Positions 8,235 through 14,491 of a DNA stretch of 64,000 bases are shown here, one piece after another. The notes under the pieces were generated by a model. It searched no databases. It was given only the letters and a program-made list of their open reading frames with translations, and was not told the origin of the DNA. Origin of the DNA: JBFXCS01 sp050181915. Lineage in GTDB: Bacteria > Actinomycetota > Thermoleophilia > Miltoncostaeales > Miltoncostaeaceae. Made by a program: the position numbers and the translations under genes. Within the stretch, counting starts at the first letter, position 1; each line of letters begins with the position of its first letter. The stretch covers positions 744,001 to 808,000 of the forward strand of contig JBFXCS010000001.1 of the NCBI GenBank assembly GCA_050181915.1. The letters are read 5' to 3'.

Positions 8235-8391
8235 GACCACGCGCGGAGCCGGCATCACCATTCCCGGCGACACCATGACCGTGCCGAGCAACCGCCGATC
8301 CGTGCGCACCGGCGCAACGGGGCGTGACGGGGGGAGGGGGCGGAATCGGGCGCCGGCGCGGGCGCCGGAGAACGCCTCCCCGGCCCGCTCC

Positions 8392-8820
8392 TCAGTCGGC
8401 GACGCCCGCCTCGGTCACGAACCGCGTCGGCGTGAGCCTCACCAGCAGCTCGCCCGGCACGGCGTTCCGGCGCCCGTAGGCCTCGGCCAGGTCGTCGCCC
8501 ATGTAGCGGGCGGCTATGCGGGTGGCCCACACCAGCATCTCGGCGAGGTCGTCGGAGAGGGTGACGGTGCCGTCCACCCGGACGAAGGCGAAGGGCGGGG
8601 TTTCGTCGTCCACGAGCAGCGACGCCCGGCCGTCGCGGCGCAGGCTGCGCCCCTTGAGCGTCTCGGCCCCCGTGGTGAAGACGACGTCGTCCCCGTCGAG
8701 GACGAACCAGACCGCCGCGACGTGCGGGCTCCCGTCGGCCCGCACCGTCGCCAGCTTCCCGGTCCTCGCGCCGGACGAGAGGAACGCGCGGCGCTCCGCA
8801 TCGTCCATCCGCCGGCTCAC
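8392..8820 (-). CDS. PPOX-class, probably F420-dependent oxidoreductase
   Basis: A 142-residue split-barrel flavin/deazaflavin-binding protein. LATVRADGSPHVAAVWFVLDG, FTTGAETLKGRSLRRD and SLLVDDETPPFAFVRVDG are typical of the actinobacterial PPOX class that uses F420 rather than FMN. An F420 reductase gene at 50.7 kb supports F420 use in this organism. The start is GTG 8820, whose GTGA overlaps the stop of panB, so it is translationally coupled to the pantothenate genes; an internal ATG at 8808 is the alternative. Its substrate is unknown, and the link with pantothenate is positional only. Confidence 0.75.
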   Translation of the reverse strand: MSRRMDDAERRAFLSSGARTGKLATVRADGSPHVAAVWFVLDGDDVVFTTGAETLKGRSLRRDGRASLLVDDETPPFAFVRVDGTVTLSDDLAEMLVWATRIAARYMGDDLAEAYGRRNAVPGELLVRLTPTRFVTEAGVAD

Positions 8821-9638
8821 ACGGCCTCCGCCACGGGCTCCTCCCCGGCGCCGCGGACCTCGGCGGCGAACTCCCGCGCCGCCCGCACCACCGCGCCGTA
8901 GACGTCCGCGCGCGGCTTCACGAAGCGCGGCGTCGTCGGCAGCTGGCCGATCAGGTCGGTGGACACGAGCACCTGGCCGTCGCACTCCGCGCCCGCGGCG
9001 ATGCCGATCGTGGGGCACCCGACCTCGGCGGTGATCCGCTGCGCCAGCTCGGCGGGCACCGCCTCGATGACGATCGCGTAGCAGCCGGCGGCGTCCAGGG
9101 CGCGGGCCTCGGCCGCGATGCGGTCCGCCTCGTCCGGCGTCTTGCCCTCCCGGCGGTACACCTCGGCGGTCTGGGGGAGCAGGCCGACGTGCCCCATCAC
9201 GGGGATCCCGGCGGCGACGATCGCCTCCACCTGGGGGATCAGCCCGCCCTCCAGCTTCACCGAATCGGCCCCGGCGTCCACCAGGCGGCGGGCGCTCGCG
9301 AGCGCGTCCTCGGCCGTCGCGTAGGTGCCGGCGGTGAGGTCGGCGCACAGGTGGGTCGACCGCACGCCGTTGCGGACCGCGCGGACGTGGTGGGCCATCA
9401 TCTCCAGGCTCACCGCCCGGGTGGTGTCGTAGCCCAGCTCGACCTCGCCCATGCTGTCGCCGACCAGCAGGATGTCGAGCCCCGCCGAGTCGAGGGCGAG
9501 GGCGGTGGGGTAGTCGTAGGCCGTCAGCATCGCCAGGCGCCGGCCCCCCTTGCGGGCGCGCAGCTGCGCCGCGGTCGGCGCGGCGGGCGCGGCGCCGGCC
9601 CCGCCGCGGGCGGATGCCTCATCGCCGTAGGTGCTCAT
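8817..9638 (-). CDS. panB: 3-methyl-2-oxobutanoate hydroxymethyltransferase
   Basis: Transfers a hydroxymethyl group from 5,10-methylene-THF to 2-oxoisovalerate, giving ketopantoate, the first committed step to pantothenate. The TIM-barrel core shows MLTAYDYPTALALDSAG, ILLVGDSMGEVELGYDTT (metal Asp), HLCADLTAGTY, SVKLEGG, VMGHVGLLPQ and TIGIAAGAECDGQVLV. About 30 Ala-rich residues precede the core. ATG 9638 is preferred because GGGAGGAG lies just upstream and the ATG overlaps the panD stop (ATGA); an in-frame GTG at 9650 would contain the Shine-Dalgarno itself. It is the third gene of panC-panD-panB-PPOX. Confidence 0.95.
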   Translation of the reverse strand: MSTYGDEASARGGAGAAPAAPTAAQLRARKGGRRLAMLTAYDYPTALALDSAGLDILLVGDSMGEVELGYDTTRAVSLEMMAHHVRAVRNGVRSTHLCADLTAGTYATAEDALASARRLVDAGADSVKLEGGLIPQVEAIVAAGIPVMGHVGLLPQTAEVYRREGKTPDEADRIAAEARALDAAGCYAIVIEAVPAELAQRITAEVGCPTIGIAAGAECDGQVLVSTDLIGQLPTTPRFVKPRADVYGAVVRAAREFAAEVRGAGEEPVAEAV

Positions 9639-10039
9639 CGCTCCTCCCACAGGGTCGGGACGCTCTCGGGCGCCTCCACCTCGACCTGCCGGTTCGCCGA
9701 GTCGACGTGCACCACGACCGGCTCGAACCCGTCGGCGAGATCCTCGGCGGCGTACTGGGCGTAGGTCAGGATGATCACCAGGTCGCCCGGCTGGGCGAGG
9801 CGCGCGGCGGCGCCGTTCAGACAGATGTCGCCCCCTCCCGCGGGACCCTCGATCGCATAGGTCTCGAAGCGCGCGCCGGTGTTGATGTTGAGGACGCCCA
9901 CCTGCTCGTACGGAAGGATGTCCGCGGCCTCCAGCAGATCGGTGTCGACGGTGATGCTGCCGACGTAGTTCAGGTTCGCATCGGTGACGGTGGCTCGGTG
10001 GATCTTGCTCTTGAGCATGGTTCGGGAAAGAGGCGGCAC
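9635..10039 (-). CDS. panD: Aspartate 1-decarboxylase proenzyme
   Basis: Makes beta-alanine from aspartate for pantothenate synthesis. It is a pyruvoyl enzyme formed by self-cleavage, and the Gly-Ser processing site is visible in NYVGSITVD. KSKIHRATVT at the N-terminus and VLNINTGARFETY, GAAARLAQPGDLVIIL are family hallmarks. GTG 10039 is chosen: GGAGGG sits about 6 nt before it and it overlaps the panC stop as TAGTG. The family often has Arg-Thr before MLKSK, which this longer start includes. ATG 10018 is the alternative but has no Shine-Dalgarno. Confidence 0.93.
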   Translation of the reverse strand: MPPLSRTMLKSKIHRATVTDANLNYVGSITVDTDLLEAADILPYEQVGVLNINTGARFETYAIEGPAGGGDICLNGAAARLAQPGDLVIILTYAQYAAEDLADGFEPVVVHVDSANRQVEVEAPESVPTLWEER

Positions 10040-10944
10040 TAGGCCCTCCGAGGGTGCGTTGGGAGCGGGATGTTGTCGATCAACCGGGTGGATCCGATTC
10101 GTGCGGCGATCGCCAGGAGGGCGGGAGCCTCCAGGCGGTCGACGGGCTGGAAGGTGTCCGCATCGACCACCCGGGCGTAGTCCAGGTCGAAGAGCGGCTC
10201 GGCCGCCACCACGTCGCGCGCGGCGGCCTCGATGCGCGAGGCGTCGCTCTCGCCCGCGGCCGCCAGCTCCTCGGCGGCCCGCAGGGCGCGGTGCAGGGCG
10301 GGCGCGGCGGCCCGCTGCGCCGCGTCCAGGTAGGCGTTGCGGCTGCTCATGGCCAGACCGTCCCCCTCGCGGGCGGTGGGGCCGACGACGAGCTCGATGT
10401 CGTCGAGGTGCAGGTCCCTCATCAGGCGCCGCACCACGGCGACCTGCTGGGCGTCCTTCTGGCCGAAGACCGCCCGATCGGGCCGCACCGCCAGCAGCAG
10501 CTTGGCCACCACCGTCGCGACGCCGCCGAAGTGCTCGGGGCGGGTCGCGCCCTCCAGCCCGCGGCTGGGACCGTCGACCGTGATGGCCGTGCCGAAGCCG
10601 GGCGGGTAGATCTCGGCGGCGTCGGGCGCGAACACCAGGTCGACGCCCTCGGCGGCGGCGAGGGACAGGTCGCGCTCCTCGTCCCGCGGGTAGCGCGAGA
10701 GGTCCTCGCCGGGCGCGAACTGGGCGGGGTTGACGAACAGCGTCACCACCACCGCGTACCCGTCGGCCGCCGCCAGCCGCATGAGGGAGAGGTGCCCCTC
10801 GTGGAAGGCGCCCATCGTGGGCACGACCGCGATCCGCCGGCCGGACGCGCGCAGCGCGGAGACCGCGGCCCGCAGGTCCGAGACGGTGCGGACGACGTTC
10901 ACCGGGATGAACCGGTGAGAGGGGAGTGAGGTGTCCGAGAGCAC
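10039..10944 (-). CDS. panC: Pantoate-beta-alanine ligase
   Basis: ATP-dependent condensation of pantoate and beta-alanine into pantothenate. The adenylate-forming HIGH-type motif is in VPTMGAFHEGHLSLM; VTLFVNPAQFAPGEDLSRYPR, VFGQKDAQQ and AMSSRNAYL are pantoate- and ATP-binding signatures. GTG 10944 is preserved by GGAGG nine nt upstream and gives 301 residues. GTG 10902 would start at MNVVRTVSDLR, closer to the E. coli start and length, but has no visible Shine-Dalgarno. It is the first gene of panC-panD-panB with overlapping joints, and a good promoter lies upstream. Confidence 0.93.
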   Translation of the reverse strand: MLSDTSLPSHRFIPVNVVRTVSDLRAAVSALRASGRRIAVVPTMGAFHEGHLSLMRLAAADGYAVVVTLFVNPAQFAPGEDLSRYPRDEERDLSLAAAEGVDLVFAPDAAEIYPPGFGTAITVDGPSRGLEGATRPEHFGGVATVVAKLLLAVRPDRAVFGQKDAQQVAVVRRLMRDLHLDDIELVVGPTAREGDGLAMSSRNAYLDAAQRAAAPALHRALRAAEELAAAGESDASRIEAAARDVVAAEPLFDLDYARVVDADTFQPVDRLEAPALLAIAARIGSTRLIDNIPLPTHPRRA

Positions 10945-11068
10945 GTTGCGGCGCCTCCGCGCGGCTCCGGGCAGGCCGACGGATCCCGGCTCGTCCGGGC
11001 CGCCGCTCCGGCGCCTAGCTCCAACTCCCGCGACCGCGAGATGCCGGGCATGACGTGAAGACGCGTTC

Positions 11069-11098
11069 AGCATATCGCCGGGTGTCCCGCCGCGACAA
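11069..11098 (-). promoter_or_regulatory. Promoter of the panC operon
   Basis: On the minus strand TTGTCG (11098-11093) and TATGCT (11074-11069) are 18 bp apart, a fair housekeeping-type match. Transcription would begin near 11061, giving a leader of about 115 nt before GTG 10944. Confidence 0.5.
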
Positions 11099-11116
11099 GC
11101 CGGCCGATGCCGGGCG

Positions 11117-11122
11117 TAGCCT
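11117..11122 (+). promoter_or_regulatory. -10 box of a probable leaderless transcript (UDG gene)
   Basis: TAGCCT ends 6 nt before ATG 11129, and no Shine-Dalgarno sequence is present. Confidence 0.4.
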
Positions 11123-11128
11123 TCGACC

Positions 11129-11827
11129 ATGAGCGAGCGGCAGCAGGCGCTCGAGGCCTACACCCGGGACGAGGTCCTCGGTTGCACGCGCTGCGCCCTC
11201 AGCGAGGGGCGCACCCAGGTGGTCGCGGGCAGCGGCGACCCCGACGCCGACGTCATGTTCGTGGGGGAGGCCCCGGGCTACCACGAGGACCGTCAGGGCA
11301 TCCCCTTCGTGGGCCAGGCCGGCAAGCTGCTCAACACGCTGCTCGAGCAGATCGGCCTCAGCCGCGAACGGGTCTTCATCGCGAACGTGCTCAAATGCCG
11401 CCCGCCGGGCAACCGCGACCCCCTGCCTGCGGAGATCAGCTCCTGCGAGCCGCATCTGTTCCGCCAGATCTCCCTCATCCGGCCGGCGCTCATCTGCACG
11501 CTCGGCAACTTCGCCACCAAGCTGCTGTCGGGCAGGCCCGACGGCATCAGCCGGGTGCACGGCCACGAGCTGCCGCTGCGGATCGGCGACCACCCCGTGC
11601 TGCTGTACCCGCTCTTCCACCCGGCGGCCGCGCTCTACACGCGGGCCATGCTCACGACCCTGCAGGCCGACTTCGCGCGCATCCCCGAGCTGATCGCCGC
11701 CGGCCCCGGCGCGCCCCGGGCGCACGTCGCGCTCCCGTCCGCGGCGCCCCCGGCACCCCCGCCTCCCGCCCCGGCCCCGGTCGCGCCCGCGGCGCCGCCG
11801 GCCGACGAGCAGCTCGGCCTCTTCTGA
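11129..11827 (+). CDS. Uracil-DNA glycosylase, family 4
   Basis: Removes uracil from DNA at the start of base-excision repair. Family 4 features are the four iron-sulfur cysteines (C19 and C22 in CTRC, C90, C106), motif A GEAPGYHEDRQGIPFVGQAG (about 48-67) and the C-terminal HPAA motif (LFHPAAALYTR). A Pro/Ala-rich linker of about 30 residues ends in DEQLGLF, where QLGLF matches the beta-clamp-binding pentapeptide pattern. Its stop overlaps a putative CTG start of tsaE, so it may head the t6A operon. ATG 11129 is preceded only by a -10 box. Confidence 0.9.
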   Translation: MSERQQALEAYTRDEVLGCTRCALSEGRTQVVAGSGDPDADVMFVGEAPGYHEDRQGIPFVGQAGKLLNTLLEQIGLSRERVFIANVLKCRPPGNRDPLPAEISSCEPHLFRQISLIRPALICTLGNFATKLLSGRPDGISRVHGHELPLRIGDHPVLLYPLFHPAAALYTRAMLTTLQADFARIPELIAAGPGAPRAHVALPSAAPPAPPPPAPAPVAPAAPPADEQLGLF

Positions 11828-12348
11828 GCGCCGAGCCGCTCACATGGGAGAGCGACGGGCCCGAGGCGACGGCCGCGCTCGGCGCCGGCCTGGCGGCCCT
11901 GCTGCGGCCCGGCGACCTGGTGCTGCTGCGCGGCGAGCTGGGGGCGGGGAAGACCACCCTCACCCGCGCCGTGGCGCGGGCGCTGGGCGTGACCGGGCCG
12001 GTCACCAGCCCCACCTTCACGGTGGCCCAGCTCTACCGGGGGGACGTTCCGGTGGCCCACGTCGACGCCTACCGGCTGGGCGGCCCGGACGACGAGGAGG
12101 CGGAGCTCCTGAGGGCGGCCGTGGGCGACGACGCGGTCGGGCTGGTGGAGTGGCCCGACGCGATCCTGGACGCGCTGCCGGAGCCGCGGCTGGAGGTGGA
12201 ACTGCGCCACCTGGGAGGTACCAGGAGGCTGGTACTGTTGGAGGCCGCCCAGCCGGACATCCGCACCGGGCTCCGCCTGCTCATTGACGACCTTCGCGCT
12301 CGACACAGCCACCGCGAGCCCGAGCCTGGCGCTCCTCCGGGGACATGA
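11824..12348 (+). CDS. tsaE: tRNA threonylcarbamoyladenosine biosynthesis ATPase TsaE
   Basis: P-loop ATPase that works with TsaB and TsaD to make t6A37 on ANN-decoding tRNAs. Walker A is GELGAGKTTLTR; TSPTFTVAQLY, VAHVDAYRLGG and GLVEWPD are family motifs. No in-frame ATG, GTG or TTG lies between the upstream gene's 3' region and the P-loop that keeps the conserved N-terminal helix. I place the start at CTG 11824, which overlaps the UDG stop as CTGA; the first GTG would cut into the strand before Walker A. The 3' end overlaps tsaB by 65 bp. Confidence 0.8.
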   Translation: MSAEPLTWESDGPEATAALGAGLAALLRPGDLVLLRGELGAGKTTLTRAVARALGVTGPVTSPTFTVAQLYRGDVPVAHVDAYRLGGPDDEEAELLRAAVGDDAVGLVEWPDAILDALPEPRLEVELRHLGGTRRLVLLEAAQPDIRTGLRLLIDDLRARHSHREPEPGAPPGT

Positions 12349-12985
12349 CCCGCTCGCCGAGCTGTGGCTGGCGCCCGAGCCCGGCTCGGGCCGCCGCGTG
12401 CTCGAGGCCGCCCACGGCCTCCTGGCCTCGGCCGGCCGGGCGGTCGGGGACATCACCGACATCGTCGTGGGGGTGGGCCCGGGCGGGTTCACCGGCCTGC
12501 GCATCGGCCTGGCCACCGCGCTGGGGCTGGGGCAGGCCCTCCGCGTCCCGGTGGTCGGAGCCTCGTCCCTCGAGGCCCTGGCCCTGGGGATCGCCGAGGC
12601 GGCGCCGCCCGGCGCCCCGGTCGCGCCGGTGCTGGACGTCCGCCGCGGCGAGCTCTTCTGCGCCGCCTACCGTACCGGCGAGGACGGGTCCCTGGCGGAG
12701 CTGCTGCCGCCCGCCGCGCGGGCGCCGGGCGACCTGGCCCGGCTGCTCGCCGCGCTCGGCGACGAGGTGTGGCTGGGCGGCGACGGCGTCGCCGCCGGCG
12801 GGGACGCGCTCGACGCGCCCGGCCTGCGCGCGCCGGCGCCCGGGGCCGCGGCGCACCGGATCTCCGCCGTCGCCCTGGCCCGCCGGGCCGCCGCCGGAGC
12901 CGTGCTGCCGGCCCGGCCGGTCTACGCCCGGCTGCCGGACGCCGAGGTGAACCGGCGCGCCGCGCTGGCGGCGCGGGGCGGCTGA
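12284..12985 (+). CDS. tsaB: tRNA threonylcarbamoyladenosine biosynthesis protein TsaB
   Basis: Non-catalytic ASKHA-fold paralogue of TsaD that scaffolds the t6A complex. FALDTATASPSLALL at the start and GVGPGGFTGLRIGLATALGL (about residues 65-84) are diagnostic. The rest (VLDVRRGELFCAAYR and an Ala-rich C-terminus) fits the 234-residue length. The start is TTG 12284; it lies well inside tsaE, so ribosomes finishing tsaE would cover it. Neighbours on both sides are the other members of the pathway plus rimI. Confidence 0.92.
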   Translation: MTTFALDTATASPSLALLRGHDPLAELWLAPEPGSGRRVLEAAHGLLASAGRAVGDITDIVVGVGPGGFTGLRIGLATALGLGQALRVPVVGASSLEALALGIAEAAPPGAPVAPVLDVRRGELFCAAYRTGEDGSLAELLPPAARAPGDLARLLAALGDEVWLGGDGVAAGGDALDAPGLRAPAPGAAAHRISAVALARRAAAGAVLPARPVYARLPDAEVNRRAALAARGG

Positions 12986-12986
12986 C

Positions 12987-13478
12987 GTGCCCCGCGGCAA
13001 GCGACCGCCCGCGCCGCCGAAGGTGCGGATCCGCCCGATGAGGGTCGGCGACGTCCCCCAGGTGGTCGAGATCGAGCGCGCCACGTCGGCGACGCCGTGG
13101 ACGCGGGCCATGTTCCTGTCGGAGCTGGGCCGCCCCGGCACCCTCGACCTGGTCGCCGACCGCGGCGGCGACGTGCTGGGTTACATCATGGTGTCGCGCT
13201 ACGCGGACGTGTGGCACATCCTCAACCTCTGCGTGCGCGATGCTCACCGCGATCAGGGCCACGGCGGTCGGCTGCTCGACGAGCTGTTCGAGCGCGCGGG
13301 CCACCGCGGCCACCTCGGGTTCACCCTGGAGGTGAGGGTGTCGAACGCCCCGGCGATCCACCTGTACCGGCGCAAGGGCTTCCTCGAGCACGGCATCCGC
13401 CCGCGCTACTACTCCGACAACGGCGAGGACGCGATCATCATGTGGCGGGGCGGGATGCCGGAGGACGCCGAGGCGTGA
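12987..13478 (+). CDS. rimI: Ribosomal protein S18-alanine N-acetyltransferase-like GNAT
   Basis: GNAT acetyltransferase of 163 residues. RIRPMRVGDVPQVVEIERA is the N-terminal strand-helix, and LCVRDAHRDQGHGGRLLDELF is the acetyl-CoA pyrophosphate-binding segment (expected R/Q-x-x-G-x-G/A appears as RDQGHGG). LEVRVSNAPAIHLYRRKGF is the usual motif B. RimI is routinely found between tsaB and tsaD, which supports the call over a generic GNAT. GTG 12987 follows the tsaB stop by one base, and the end overlaps tsaD (GTGA). Confidence 0.85.
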   Translation: MPRGKRPPAPPKVRIRPMRVGDVPQVVEIERATSATPWTRAMFLSELGRPGTLDLVADRGGDVLGYIMVSRYADVWHILNLCVRDAHRDQGHGGRLLDELFERAGHRGHLGFTLEVRVSNAPAIHLYRRKGFLEHGIRPRYYSDNGEDAIIMWRGGMPEDAEA

Positions 13479-14491
13479 CGGCGCCGATCCTCGCCATCGA
13501 GACCTCCTGCGACGAGACTGCCGCGGCGGTGGTCGACGGCCGCGTCGTCGTGTCGAGCGTGGTGGCCTCGCAGGCCGAGCTGCACGCGCCCTACGGCGGC
13601 GTGGTGCCCGAGGTCGCCGCGCGCCACCACCTGGGGACCGTGAACGCGGTGGTCGACCGCGCCCTCGACGAGGCGGGGCTCGCCCTGGCCGATGTGGGGC
13701 TGGTGGCGGTCACCCAGCGCCCCGGGCTGATCGGCGCCCTGCTGGTCGGGGTGGCCACCGGCAAGGCCCTCGCCTACGCGGCCGGCAAGCCGCTGGCGCT
13801 GGTCGACCATCTCCACGGCCACATCGCGGCGGCGTGGCTCGAGCCGGTGGCGCTCGATCCGCCCTTCGTGAGCCTGATCGCGTCGGGCGGCCACACCCGC
13901 CTCGACCTGGTGCGCGACTACCGGCGGCCGGTCACCCTGGGGCAGACGATCGACGACGCCGCGGGGGAGGCCATCGACAAGGGCGCGCGGCTCCTGGGCC
14001 TGGGCTACCCCGGGGGGCCGGCGCTGGAGCGGCTCGCCCGCGGCGGCGACCGGGCCTCGCACCGCTTCCCCGTGGGCCTGCGCGGCAGGGGGGAGCGCGA
14101 CTTCTCGTTCGCGGGGGTCAAGACGGCCCTGCTCTACGAGCTGCGCGATCGCGACGCGCCGGACGACGCCGAGCGCGCCGACATCGCGGCCGCGTACCAG
14201 GAGGCGATCGTCGAGCCCCTCGCCCGCCGGCTGGTCGACACCGCGGTCGCCGAGGGGGTGCCGGCCGTCGCGCTGGGCGGCGGCGTCGCGGCCAACGGGC
14301 GGCTGCGCGAGCTCGTCCACGAGCGCGCCGAGGCGGCCGGCCTGCGCGTGGCGGTTCCCGATCGGGCGCTCTGCACCGACAATGCGGCCATGATCGGCGC
14401 CGCCGCCCAGTTCACCGAGGCCGTCGAGTGGCCCCTCTACCTGGGTTACGACGCGGTCGCCACCGCCCCGCCCGGAGGCATCGCCGCGTGA
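13475..14491 (+). CDS. tsaD: tRNA N6-adenosine threonylcarbamoyltransferase TsaD
   Basis: Catalytic subunit that transfers the threonylcarbamoyl group to A37 of tRNA. LAIETSCDETAAAVVDG opens the ASKHA fold. The metal-binding HLHGH (in VDHLHGHIAAAW), SGGHTRL, DDAAGEAIDKGARLLGLGYPGGP and ALGGGVAANGRLR are all present. At 338 residues it is full length. GTG 13475 overlaps the rimI stop (GTGA), and the stop overlaps the GTG of the following protease. Confidence 0.95.
   Translation: MTAPILAIETSCDETAAAVVDGRVVVSSVVASQAELHAPYGGVVPEVAARHHLGTVNAVVDRALDEAGLALADVGLVAVTQRPGLIGALLVGVATGKALAYAAGKPLALVDHLHGHIAAAWLEPVALDPPFVSLIASGGHTRLDLVRDYRRPVTLGQTIDDAAGEAIDKGARLLGLGYPGGPALERLARGGDRASHRFPVGLRGRGERDFSFAGVKTALLYELRDRDAPDDAERADIAAAYQEAIVEPLARRLVDTAVAEGVPAVALGGGVAANGRLRELVHERAEAAGLRVAVPDRALCTDNAAMIGAAAQFTEAVEWPLYLGYDAVATAPPGGIAA

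Larger units (their letters stand above)
7950..8340 (+). repeat. Imperfect tandem duplication, unit about 243 bp, in non-coding region
   Basis: The fumC-PPOX gap (7789-8391) holds no gene I can support. Two similar blocks start near 7950 and 8194. Both contain a paired palindrome, then GACCACGCGCGGA, CCGGCATCA, GATCCGTGC (8054 and 8297) and GCGTGACGG (about 8079 and 8321). The constant offset of about 243 bp marks a tandem duplication that has diverged between anchors. Confidence 0.6.

Noticed and set aside
7950..8340. Repeats after fumC as a CRISPR array
   Set aside because: Only two units of about 243 bp, internal palindromes, no regular short repeat-spacer pattern and no cas gene.
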